The translations under genes and the position numbers were made by a program. Source: Phoenix dactylifera (Eukaryota; Streptophyta; Magnoliopsida; Arecales; Arecaceae). Taken from it: a stretch of 64,000 nucleotides of DNA. Location: positions 20,949,045 through 21,013,044 of the forward strand of contig NC_052399.1 of NCBI RefSeq assembly GCF_009389715.1, in the 5' to 3' direction. The notes under the pieces were generated by a model. It did not search any database. It was not told where the DNA came from and saw only the letters and a program-made list of their open reading frames with translations. Below are positions 44,614 through 55,979 of this stretch, in pieces (the stretch's first letter is position 1; each line of letters starts with the position of its first letter).

Positions 44614-47600
44614 TTATTCACCGTCATCCTGGGTTTGCAGGTTCATAGGTTCAGGAATATCTTCTGTTGGTGTATGCACTGCGTCATGATCTAGCTGCAA
44701 CATCAGAGTTGATAAACAAGTTGAAAACGAATAAAACCTCTTCAGCATCTTCATTTGCTGAAGCTACATTGTCTCTACACGATTGGTTGATGCTGTACAA
44801 AGAGGAAGATTTATATACCTGGCTTCATGCATGAGGTTGTGGAACCTAACTCATAACATTCCATGCTCATTATAGTTCAAGAATCTTGTCCTTATCTCCT
44901 CCCATCAACTATACTTTCAATCCGCGTTTCAGTCTCCCTGGGGTATTATGTTGGCAGATACCCTAAAAATACATTATTATCTCCTTGAACTCCCTTGTAA
45001 TAAATACAATCTTTTATTTTAATAGATTTGAGTGGTCATTACCACCCTTATATCAAATAAATAAATAAATAATAAACAAATTGAAAATTTGAGAGAAATA
45101 AACAAGCCAAATCTTCGCAAAAAAACTACAAAAGTTGTACAATAATAAACAAGTTTATCTTTGCTCCGATACAATAGTAGGATAATGGTTAGGCTACATA
45201 TGATCGTTCATTGCCTTACTATTCTTCACAACCAGGAAAGACTGGACTGTCAAGTTTAGCATGAGATCAGTCTTGACATCCATGATCAGCCATATCCTAC
45301 AACTGATATTTGGATATCTAAAAATCCTTCAAATACATTAGGATTCCAAAGAGGATATCTATTCTTTAACTTGGTTTGGTTAGGTCACCTTTTCACTGAT
45401 ATACCAGGTAATCAGACAAGAGTTACAAGATTAAATCGAATGCTTATACTTCAGGTCGAACTCAGATCAATCCCAATCTTATCTCAACCTGGTCCATGAA
45501 CAAGTATAATGATGAGAAAGCAGGACTAAGGTGCAAGAGGAATAAGAAATTCAGAAAATGACTTAGATATTAACTTAACAATTTCGTTTTGAATGTTACC
45601 TACAGCCATTAATAAGTGGCTTGAATTTTATAATAAATGTCACCTATTTGAACTGTTGTTGATGCTCTGACCTAAACCTGCTCTGATATCAAAATTTTCT
45701 AACCCATGCTTGGGACAAATCAAGTTGATAAAAATTCAGTTGGTGGGTTAAAACAAACATGGTCAATCTTCGTCTAGCAAATACACAGAAATAATTTCAA
45801 CATCAAGCAGTGCCTTGGGCCAATCAATATAGGCAGAAGTCACAAAAGAAACTCGAGACTCCAATACATCAAGATTGCAGCTCCTAACTGCATGGTAAGA
45901 GAGGAGGTGGCAGTGGGGCATATCCAAGCAATGATAGAGAAAGTGAAGAGGAGAAGGTGAGGAAACAGGAGGTGAAGATCACCAATAGGGAGAGCATGGG
46001 TTAGGTAATGGTCAGGGATTTAAATTTTAAGAATATGAAGATATCCATTGTGCGATACTATATTATGTCATATCATAGCATTTTACATCGTATCAAGTCA
46101 TATCATATTAGTCACTCAAGCTTCATTGGGGGTTGGTTGAGGCCAAGGGAAGCCCTCGCATGGTCAAAATCCATCTCAAGTTTAAGAGGATGAGCCTAAC
46201 ACAATTCACTGGACAACTTTGTTCAGTTCCACTGGCGAGCTAATCTAAGCATCCGAGCTCCTAGCAGTCAAAAGTTAAGAACGAAGGATCATAATCTTGA
46301 TTTCTGCATCCTAAAGCAGCAAGCCCAGTCCAAAATAATTAGTAAAAACAATATCGATCCTTTCTTTCCAAGGCCAGAAACTAAACCACCTTCTCAGCAT
46401 ATTTCTACATTAAAGCAGTACTTGGTACCCTTCACACAATCTTAACATAAATGAAGCCATTTTTCTATGGGGCAGAACAATCAGCAACATTTAGCCTTTA
46501 TGAACTACAATAAACAAGGCATGATAGAGGTATTTCTTCTAACATCACTATGCTGTGATTTGATAAAAATGGGTTCTCATGATGAAAGCAAAACAGATTT
46601 CTATAGCTTGCCTTCCTACATAACCTGAATTATAAAGTTGAAAGGAGAAACCATAGAAAACCTTAGAAATCTATCTTTACACGCCAGAATAATCAATAGA
46701 AGACACTACATATACATGTATCATAAAGCATGCAAAGTCTGTTTACTTGAAGCATATATAAAGAATTGCCCATAACAACCAAAACTTTACATACCAACAT
46801 AAGGAGCAGCACTGCAGCAATAATGCATTGAACTTGATAAAGCTCTGCAAGACTCCAGCCTTCATGAAACATCAAGTAAGAAATCATTTGCAAGCTGCAC
46901 ACTTATTAGTAAATTGCAAACAACATGGAGCTCTCAAAAAAGATCAGCATGTCAAGTTAATATAAGATATGACATAATGAGAAGGCAAAAAGGGCTTTGC
47001 GTCTTTTAACCAGTACTAGAGTATAGAAATTAATCACAATAAAATTGCTCTCCATGCTTTGATCATCTTCAAAAACTTTTCCAATTGCAGATAAACATTC
47101 TTGCCAGCATTCTGTCTGAATAACCTTTTATCTGCAGATAAGAGAAGCATGATCAAACCATCATGGTAGAGTGCTATCAACAAGGTTCTTACTGCAACTA
47201 CAAATAAAATTAATTTTATGAATTACTGATTGTACCAAACAAAGATGATAAAATCAGGTTCTTCCTGGAGAGTCTGACCTGAGACATTTCCACCTGACAA
47301 AAAAAGGAAGGGTAGGGGGAGTGGATCTGGAACATAGGTAATACCTTTTGCTGCCAAATGCACACTTAGACCGTGCAGTCTACAAGATTAGCAGAACTAC
47401 AGAAAGGGGAGATGAATTTCACCAAGCTCACAATTGAGGCAGTGACAATACAAAAATCATTTAGTACAGTCCTGGTGGAGCAAAGTAAGCGGGTCAACAC
47501 CATGTGGTACCATTGGTAGTCACAAGCAAAAGCTGTCCAATGGCTTAAAAACAAAAAGAAATGACTCATAATAGGTTGTCCAAACAGTCAATTTTGTTGC

Positions 47601-50600
47601 ATAAGCATAAGCAATGGGAAATGACCATTCAGTACAGTGACTGTATACAATACTATATGTCACGCCCCGAACCCAGTATCCGGGTCCGGTACGCGACCAG
47701 CTGCATGAGCCCTAGAGCAGTGCCCTAAAGATCATGCAAGGCCTAAGATGAAAAAAAATCTGATAATTCCACAGTTAATCACTTAATTCAAATAGATAAA
47801 TCCAACATGTCCAAATAATCAAATTGGTTCAATTACCAGATCTTCAAATGCTCATCGGCATAAAAAAAAAAAAAACTAATTAACTAATTAATAACTCTGA
47901 GACTCGCACTCCGCGCCCAACCCATCAATATCTATGCATCCTGCAACTCTGAAAAGAGAAAGAAGAAGGGGGGTGAGCTTTACAGCCCAGTAAGAACTCC
48001 TACACATCCATACCAACACAATAGTAATATGAACTTGAAAACCATGACAAATCGATGCACATTTCATGAAATCATAAACCGGCTATCAAAAGGCTCAAAT
48101 AATCAATATAAGTATGTACGTCAAACATCAATGAAAGTCCAGCCACATAAGAATGATATAGCATATGATAGCTCATAAATCTTTCTTACTGCTTTCAATG
48201 CCTTTTATTTTCATTCTATATTAACTCGATCTGAATCAATTATCTTTCCGACTTTGGGCTACATTCCGATCACGTTTTCGGCCCGTGATGGGGCAATCGA
48301 TGGTATCACATTTCCAGCCTGTAACGGGGCAATCAATAATAACGAGATAAGCCCAAAGTCCATGTTAATCAATTCACAAACACACATCAATCCCTTTTTT
48401 CACTTTATTTCCGACCTAGACTAACCACGGTCACATTTTCGGCCCGTGACAGGGGCAATCAACATAACATGGTTAGTCTATACCACCATATCCATAAATC
48501 CAATTATGTAGGTATAGGTTATACGCATACATGCATCCATCATAATACCAATCACAAGCCAATACGATCAAAATACAATTTAATATAAAATTATTTTTGC
48601 TTTGTCTGGATCATAGCATATCATACATATATGGAAAGGGAAAAGGGAAGAGAAGACCCAAATAAACTCCCTTTCTCTCTCTCTCTTCTTCATTCTTTCC
48701 GACAGAAAGGGGGAAGATGCTTGGCAGCAAGCGGCCTACGGCCTGCGATGCCCCATGGTCGTCGGCCCGTGGCGGTGCCGGCGGTGCGTCATGCTCGACG
48801 ACGGCCGGCTGAACGAAAGAAGGGACCAAGCCACCGAGAGCAGGATCGGTTCTCCTCAATCCGACAGCTTACTGGCCATATTCCCAAAGAAGTAATGGCC
48901 CAAAGATGAAGGAGAAGGAGGAGAGGGTGCTCACCTTGCCTCCGGCGAGTTCCCTCGGCTAGATCGGTGGCGAATACTCCGATCTCCTCTCACAGATTGC
49001 TTGCCGGTCAATCCTCCTATGGAAGGGCTCTTGGTTGATGCCCTAGGGAGGAGGGGAAAGGGAGTCTTTATAGGCAAGAATAAGGCTCAATTTAGGTAAG
49101 ATTTGAGCCTCGTTTTCCTTTGGTTTTTTTTTTCGATGGATTCGGGAGGATGAAGATGGGTTTGAAACAGGGGAGGGAGAAGACCTGATTGGGAGTCTCC
49201 CTCCCCCTTCTCATGGTCGGATTGATACCCCAAGCCCAATAAAATGTGGGCCTTTATATTCTCCCCCCCTAAAAAAAATTTCGTCCTCGAAATTAGCATA
49301 CCTGAGGTTTCAAATAGTTGTGGATGCTTGACCTTCATCTCTTCTTCGAGCTTCCAAGCAGCCTCTCTTTCGAATGATTGTTCCATTGTACTTTCACAAA
49401 AGGAATGGTTCGATGCCGTAGTACCTGATCTTTTCGGTCCATGATTCGTGTTGGAAACTCCTCATAGGTCAAATCCTCAGGAAGATGTAATGGCTCATTT
49501 GCTATCACGTGACTTGGGTCTGGGACATATTTTTTTTCAACATTGACACATGAAAAATATTGTGCACACTGGATAAAGCCGGTAGTAAAGCCAGTCGATA
49601 TGCCACCTCTCCAACCTTGTCCAAAATCTCAAAAAAAAACCAACATACCTAGGGCTCAATTTACCACGAATCCCAAATCTCATCACTCCCTTAGTGGGTG
49701 ACACTCTCAAGAAAACATGATCCCCAATTTAAAATTTCAGTTTTCTCCTTCTATTATCAGCATAACTCTTTTGACGACTCTGAGCTGTACGAAGTCGTTC
49801 TCTGATCACTTGCACCTTATCTATGGTTTATTGCACTATCTTTAGGTCTAATAATTTTCTCTCGCCCACATCATCCCAACAAATAGGAGATCCATGTTAA
49901 AACATTCCAAGTCTAAGACCAACCAAGGAATCATCAACCGTTAACGCTAAATTTAAGATACCCAAGATTCTTCCAAAAGTTGTCAACAATAGAAGAACCC
50001 ACTGGTGAAAATTACATAGCTACCTCTAGATCATCCATAGAATCAACAACATTCTCCTCTACTGGAAATTAACTCAAGTGTTCCATCATAATACCTTTTA
50101 AATTAAATATTAATGTCTTTAACCAGTTTCAAAATAACTCAAACCACCACACTTTCACTACGCACTCTGATTTAATTCATTAAATGCTCTAAAGCCTCTA
50201 AATGATTTATGACTGAAATATCACTTTGTACTAGGAGTAAGAAAATCTAAATTTTAAAACTTTAATTGAGCAGAACCTCCAGATCTCTCTATCCTCAATT
50301 TATGTAGAGTATACTTACCATAACTAAGTCTAAAGCTATTATTCAAGTTTAAGGTCACTGCATGATCTCCACAACTTATAATCCAAAATATTTAGGTTTA
50401 ATTAACTTTGGATTTTCTTAACAATTCGATTAGACAATCTAGATTGATCTTCCTTCCAACAGGATTTACTCCAAATTCAATGGGTTAAAAGTTACTGAGC
50501 CAATATCACTATGATTAGAAATTAACTCTATCAACCTTCAAATCTTTCTTTACCAAGATTCTTAATATGTATGATCAATGCTATATATGATAACTCACAT

Positions 50601-53600
50601 AAGCATCTCAAAATCTAAATCTCTACTCAATGACAAAGATTCTTGGTTAGATCATAAATCTAGACTTTAGTTTAAATTACACATCCAATATTCTCTAACA
50701 ATTATAAGAAAAATCCAATAAACTGATCCAAATATGAGAATTTAATTTACTACAATTTCCACCAATTTGCATACTCTATGGCCTTAAGAATTTAATCCAC
50801 CGATAGGAATACATCTATTGCAATATCTAAGCATGCCAATACCAAATATAATCCATATGCAGATTTAACCTCGAAAAACAATCTACTCTAATATTATGAA
50901 AAATCTTTCTTAGCTCACTCCAATACTATGACAGATCCATGCACAAAGTATACTTCAAAAATTAGCAGCAAAACCAAAAATACTATTACATCTACACCCA
51001 TATCAAGTTTAAACTTCCAAATCATTGACGCAATATCTAAATATGATATAACTGATATGCCATGGTTAACCTTCATACACTTACGTTAGGTCTAACCTCT
51101 CGTATCATGATCAGAGACAATTTATCCAATCTTTCCGTACTCATCGAATATCAAACCCAATACTTATATTTTATCACAATGCCGAGTGATCTTACATCTA
51201 AGCATTAAATTTAATTCTGCTACTTTATGTCAAGTTCAGAATGATCATAACCTCAAGATCTGACACAATTCTATCGCAATCCCTGGTGATCCTAAACTTA
51301 TGCTTTGGTTCTAATTTTGTCACTATCCCCAATGATCTTAAACCTCAAATTGTAATGCCACTAAGGCCAGAGTCTCTAGTTGTCTTAAACCTTAGATTAT
51401 AATATCATTCCTGTTACAATGTCAAGTGATTATAAACCATGGCTCTAATAGTTTTTCTATCATAATTGCCCACTCACCTTAACCTAAACCCTAGGATACC
51501 TTAACTTGAAGCTCTGATACCATTCTATCACGCCCCGAACCCAGCACCCGGGTCCGGTACGCGACCGGCCGCATGAGCCCTAGAGCAGTGCCCTAAAGAT
51601 CATGCAAAGCCTAAGATGAAAAAAAATCTGATAATTCCACAGTTAATCACTTAATTCAAATAGATAAATCCAACATGTCCAGATAATCAAATTGGTTCAA
51701 TTACCAGATCTTCAAATGCTCATCGGCATCAAAAAATATAAACTAACTAACTAATTAATAACTCTGATAATCGCACTCCGCGCCCAACCCATCAATATCT
51801 ATGCATCCTGCAACTCTGAAAAGAGAAAGAAGGGGGTGAGCTTTATAGCCCAGTAAGAACTCCTACACATCCATACCAATACAATAGTAATATGAACTTG
51901 AAAACCACGACAAATCGATGCACATTTCATAAAATCATAAACCGGCTATCAAAAAGCTTAAATAATCAATATAAGTATGTACGTCAAACATCAATGAAAG
52001 TCCAGCCACACAAGAATGATATAGCATACGATAACTCATAAATCTTTCTTACTATTTTCAATACCTTTTTTTTCTATTCTATATTAACTTGGTCTGGATC
52101 AATTATCTTTCCGACTTTGGGCTACATCCCGGTCACGTTTCTGGCCCATGATGGGGCAACCGATAGTATCACATTTCCAGCCTGTGACGAAGTAATCGAT
52201 AGTATCACATTTCCAGCCTGTGACGGAGCAATCGATAGTATCATATTTTCAGCTTGTGACGGGGCAATCGATAGTGTCACATTTCCAGCCTATGACGGGG
52301 CAATCGATAATATCACATTTCCAGCCTATGATGGGGCAATCAATAATAACGAGATAAGCCCAAAGTCCATGTTCATTTAATCAATTCACAAACACACACC
52401 AATCCCTTTTTCCACTTTATTTCCGACCTAGACTAACCACGGTCACGTTTCCGGCCCGTGACAGGGCAATCAACATAACATGGTTAGTCTATACCACCAC
52501 ATCCATAAATCCAATTATGTAGGTATAGGTTATACGCATATATGCATCCATCATAATACCAATCATAAGCCAATACAATCAAAATACAATTTAATATAAA
52601 ACTATTTTTGCTTTGTCTGGATCATAGCATATCATACATATATGGTACAAAAGTATTTATATCATGCAGGTTGGCGTACAAGAATTCTTACACTTTGTTG
52701 AAAAACTCAGACAAACTAATCACCCGCCCTCATGGCGATCAATGAATTGGGATGCTCAGAACCCCGCTCAGCGTCCTCTCGTCCAACAAATTGTTTCCCT
52801 ACAGAATCAACTCATCATTAAAACTTATCCAAGATATATGACAATCCAGAATCCTCAAAACAATAATCTCTCCGGATCCAAGGTTAGGGAGAGAACCCCC
52901 AACTAGAGAGAAAAGAAAAAAACATATAATAAGAGAAAAGGGAAAGGGAAGAGAAGACCCAAATAAACTCCCTTTCTCTCTCTCTCTTCTTCATTCTTTC
53001 CGACGGAAAGGGGGAAGATGCTCGGCAGCAAGCGGCCCACGGTCGGCGATGCCCCATGGTCGTCGGCCCGTGGCAGTGCCGGCGGTGCGCCATGCTCGGC
53101 AACGGCCGGCTGAACGAAAGAAGGGACCAAGCCACCGAGAGCAGGATTGGTTCTCCTCAATCCGGTAGCTTACCGGCCATATTCCCAAAGAAGTAATGGC
53201 TCAAAGATGAAGGAGAAGGAGGAGAGGGTGCTCACCTTGCCTCCGGCAAGTTCCTCCGGCTAGATCGGCGGCGAATACTCCGATCTCCTCTCATAGATTG
53301 CTTGGCGGTCAATCCTCCTATGGAAGGGTTCTTGGTTGATGCCCTAGGGAGGAGGGGAAAGGGAGTCTTTATAGGCAAGAATAAGGCTCAATTTAGGTAA
53401 GATTTGAGCCCCGTTTTCCTCTGTTTTTTTTTTCGGTGGATTCGGAAGGATGAAGATGGGTTTGGAACAGGGGAGGGAGAAGACCTGATCGGGAGTCTCC
53501 CTCCCCCTTCTCATGGGTTGGATTGATACCCCAAGCCCAATAAAATGTGGGCCTTTACACTATAATGAGTGTGAATTGAAGCCTTTAATTTCCACGTCTG

Positions 53601-54779
53601 TATGATGGACCCACAATTAATGATCCAACACTAATTTTACGTTAGTCTAGATGGAGAAGTCACCTGAAGCAGGCTGATAATGATCCAAGAAACTATAATA
53701 GGACTGGAATCACCCAACAGCTTAAGGTATCACTCTTATCATTTCTATAGAGGTACACTCTAGTATACCTTAGAAGAATCTACTTGCCGCAAAATAAAAT
53801 GCAGAGTCCAAAGGACAAACCATAGTACAACAGGTAGAAAGTCCAAATTTGTATTCGACACAGAAAAATTCATAGCACAAAATAAAAATATAACAGTTTG
53901 AAAGGGATGTGTGCATTGTGAATCCAATAGATTGTAACTTTAAATATCTTCCGAAGCTGGCAGAGCATGAACTAATCAAGGTTGTGGAATAAAGTGTCGA
54001 ACTATGCCAGAGTCCCTAATTTTCTTTCTTTCTTTTTTTGGTTAACAAAATCCCTAACCTTCTTAATGAACTAGCATTCTAACTATAAGAATAAATCCTA
54101 ATTAAACCAAGATTTCGAAACACAAATCCTTTACAAGAATCCGAGGACTCTGTCCAAAAGCTTTTTAAAAATCAAAAAAAAAAAAATTCTTTGAACAGAC
54201 TGGATTTCAAACAGTCGAGAGAGAATCTCATCTTTTCAGCGAAATAAAATTCGATCTTTAAAGACATGAACACCGCATGCAGACACATGATCCACCGCAA
54301 CAGAGATTCCTCAGAAGAATCCAAGAACTGGAACCCTAAGAGAGAGAAAAGAAAGACCCTGATCTTTTCAACAAACCAGAATTCAAACAATAAAAGTAAA
54401 ATCGTAAATGAGAAAGCGAAACAAAAAGCCGTCGGAAGAATCCGAGAACTATATCCAAAAGTCTAACATGAAAAGAAACATTAGACAGAAGAAGAAGCCC
54501 GAATCTTTTCAATGAAGATCGCACATGCGACACCGATTGAATCCCACGCCCCTCTAACAAAGATTGCAATTTCTAGGGTTCTTGATCGATTTCTAGTGTT
54601 CTTGGTTTCCTTTCCTTTTCTTTCTTGTCTGTCGATCCGGTGATGGATACCAATGGAGAAGAGATGAAAGGGAAAGAAGGAGTCAAAGATCTTTGAAAGA
54701 AAAGCGAGAGAGATGAAGAGAAGAAAGAGAGATTACCAGATGGGAAGGACGTCGCCTTAGTTGCCCTGGTGCTCTCCAT
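44614..54779 (-). CDS. Tentative four-exon gene for a small membrane protein
   Basis: Model built from splice sites and phase only. Exon 1 is 54,737-54,779 (MESTRATKATSFPS, donor G|GTAATC), exon 2 is 47,038-47,131 (KRLFRQNAGKNVYLQLEKFL..., acceptor TTATCTGCAG), exon 3 is 46,795-46,894 (LQMISYLMFHEGWSLAELYQ, then VQCIIAAVLLLML) and exon 4 is 44,614-44,694 (LDHDAVHTPTEDIPEPMNLQ, then a stop). The phases join without a break to 105 residues. There is one probable membrane helix (about residues 65-80) and an acidic tail. A TATA box CTATAAAGG lies at about 54,813. Intron 1 (7.6 kb) contains the whole gypsy element in the same orientation. I do not recognise the family. The exon 2 donor (ATT|GTGATT) is weak and exon 4 lies in sequence absent from unit A, so the model could be wrong at the 3' end. 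Confidence 0.38.
44695..46794. other. Putative intron 3 of the small gene; no other feature
   Basis: AT-rich sequence. 44,846-45,180 matches unit A of the duplication. Beyond 45,180 no repeat or coding signal is seen. Confidence 0.4.
47658..49258 (-). repeat. 3' LTR of the P1 element
   Basis: 1,601 bp; begins TATAAAGGCCCACATTTT on the minus strand (the second base is changed from G) and ends GGGTTCGGGGCGTGACA. Compared with the 5' LTR it lacks the 52,643-52,931 segment and has only about two 36-bp units (48,280-48,350). Confidence 0.92.
49259..49278 (-). other. Polypurine tract of the P1 element
   Basis: The minus strand reads an A-run followed by GGGGGGGAGAA immediately before the 3' LTR, as expected for plus-strand DNA priming. 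Confidence 0.85.
49270..49860 (-). pseudogene. Integrase C-terminal remnant of gypsy pol
   Basis: Read on the minus strand with frameshifts, in order: a LRTAQSRQKSYAD-like motif, a GDHVFLRVSPTKGVMRFG-like motif, a KLSPRYVGF segment, a VHNIFHVSMLKKYVPDPS motif, and EREAAWKLEEEMKVKHPQLF near the end, followed in another frame by an ANFEDEIF-type terminus. These are typical of the C-terminal integrase of Ty3/gypsy elements of the Tekay/Del type. Catalytic core, RNase H, reverse transcriptase, protease and gag are absent. Confidence 0.85.
49870..51510. other. Internal region of the P1 element without domains
   Basis: AT-rich, with no coding frame. From about 51,180 to 51,460 there is a loose repeat with TGATC(C/T)TAAAC(C/T)T at intervals of about 55-65 bp, upstream of the PBS-proximal end. 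It may be a degenerate tandem repeat in the leader. Confidence 0.45.
51511..51522 (-). other. Primer binding site of the P1 element (tRNA-Met type)
   Basis: The minus strand reads TGGTATCAGAGC, the standard plant PBS complementary to initiator tRNA-Met, three bases inside the 5' LTR. Confidence 0.9.
51526..53559 (-). repeat. 5' LTR of the P1 element
   Basis: 2,034 bp; begins TGTAAAGGCCCACATTTT on the minus strand and ends GGGTTCGGGGCGTGATA. It holds a TATA box CCTATAAAGAC (about 53,364-53,375) and the 36-bp array. It is longer than the 3' LTR because it keeps about 290 bp (52,643-52,931) and four more 36-bp units. Confidence 0.92.
52147..52350 (-). repeat. 36-bp tandem array in the 5' LTR
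   Basis: Six copies of a 36-bp unit (TATCACATTTCCAGCCTGTG plus ACGGGGCAATCGATAG). Because 36 is divisible by three, it produces a spurious repetitive open frame at 52,117-52,380 that is not a gene. Confidence 0.88.
53565..54736. other. Putative intron 1 sequence outside the retrotransposon
   Basis: No coding signal I can support. The leader-proximal part (54,000-54,700) contains repeated short blocks with TCCGAGAACTCTRTCCAAAAG and ATCTTTTCAAC, a low-order local repeat. Confidence 0.4.
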
Positions 54780-55490
54780 CTCTCCGTCTCCTCTCTCGCT
54801 TTCTTGCACCTTTATAGCGAAGGTTCCGCTCCTGAGATCTTGGGACGACATATATCGGTTAAGCAGAGGCCTCGATTTCGTCGCCGCAAGTTATTATTAT
54901 GCGGACGTTTTATAGACGGTATAGACCGCCACGTGTAACGAAAATATTTATGCGCAAAAGGCCTGGATTGGTTCGTCAAGATTCGTACCATGAACCATGA
55001 TGTCCCTACCTCCTCTCTCCCTTCCTAGTGTAGTTATGAACTTGAAAGAATCCCCACTTGCTAATAGTTTCATGGTATAATTAACGCCCACCTTACATCT
55101 TATAGACATCCCAGTATTGCAATTTAGATGACACGCCAACGAAAATGACTCAATGGGAAACATCATTAAAGTTCTAAAAAACTTAAAATTCATATATGCA
55201 TGAGATCTAGCAACACTCTGTAAGTAACAAGCATATAGTGACACAATAGATGAATGATAATTTTGTATTTCATGTTGGACATATTACTTCATGTTTGGAT
55301 GATGTTCGTATGTATTAAAATATCCATTACTTCAAACATATTTTAGATTCAAACAGCATTTGCAACTATTATGTTTAATCCATGAGATTATCCAAATCTT
55401 GGCGATGATACGCAAGAAATTGTTTACAATAAGCAAGAAACTTGCTAGCATGTGAAACTTTTGCGCTGCTCATCATCACTTAACCAGCAA
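54780..55490. other. Promoter side of the small gene and intergenic DNA
   Basis: Two TATA-like sites on the minus strand (CTATAAAGG at about 54,813 and CTATAAAACG at about 54,910) precede the ATG at 54,779. Beyond 54,950 nothing is recognised. Confidence 0.45.
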
Positions 55491-55979
55491 TTGTTAGACA
55501 ATGATGTGGCCTAAATCTAATCCGCCCATTACGGCTCGGCACGTGACGAGCATTTTGAAAAGATTTGAATCTGAAAAAATGTAACTTTTTCGTAGGGTCC
55601 AAACCAGAAAGGAGATTATAGCATCTTTGAATCAAAGTAAGGAAAGAAGTCACGACAGTCCCTTGATTTTCGCCTCCAAATCATAATAGATATATGCTCC
55701 CTCCTCTATATAAATAAGGCCAAGGGACTCCAAAAGAGGGAGAGAAAGCAACGGTTAGAGGTTCCCGAGAACAAACGGCGAGAAGCTCCAAAAAAGAAGC
55801 TCTCAAGACTCATGATAACAAGACGAGCTCTCATGGAGAGAAGCTCCCGTGGAGAGGCCTTCGAGCTCTCATGGCTACCTCTGTGCCTAACTCCTCTTCC
55901 ATAACCATCCCCGCATGCTATCTCCTCTACATATGGGATATGCGTCCTTAGAGACTAGGGTAAGCATCCTTAGAGGCCG

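Larger units (their letters stand above)
37620..45180. repeat. Segmental duplication, unit B
   Basis: Partner of unit A (30,115-34,980). Compared with A it lacks about 884 bp (A 30,366-31,249), which hold the AG-peptide gene and its promoter. It has gained a solo LTR (38,260-40,325) and a Tourist-like MITE (40,842-41,322), and it keeps the whole F-box gene. The region 44,490-44,846 has no counterpart in A. Confidence 0.88.
47653..53564 (-). mobile_element. Ty3/gypsy LTR retrotransposon (family P1), internally deleted
   Basis: The element spans 47,658-53,559 (5,902 bp) with a perfect 5-bp target duplication CTATA (47,653-47,657 and 53,560-53,564). It lies on the minus strand: 5' LTR 51,526-53,559, PBS 51,511-51,522, a 2.25-kb internal region, polypurine tract about 49,259-49,278, and 3' LTR 47,658-49,258. 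Autonomous relatives carry several kilobases of gag-pol, whereas only the end of integrase is left here. It is therefore non-autonomous, although LTRs, PBS and PPT are all present. Confidence 0.93.

Noticed and set aside
52117-52380. Repetitive open frame (DGAIDSITFPAC-type)
   Set aside because: It is produced by a 36-bp LTR repeat whose length is divisible by three. Other copies of the array are not open.
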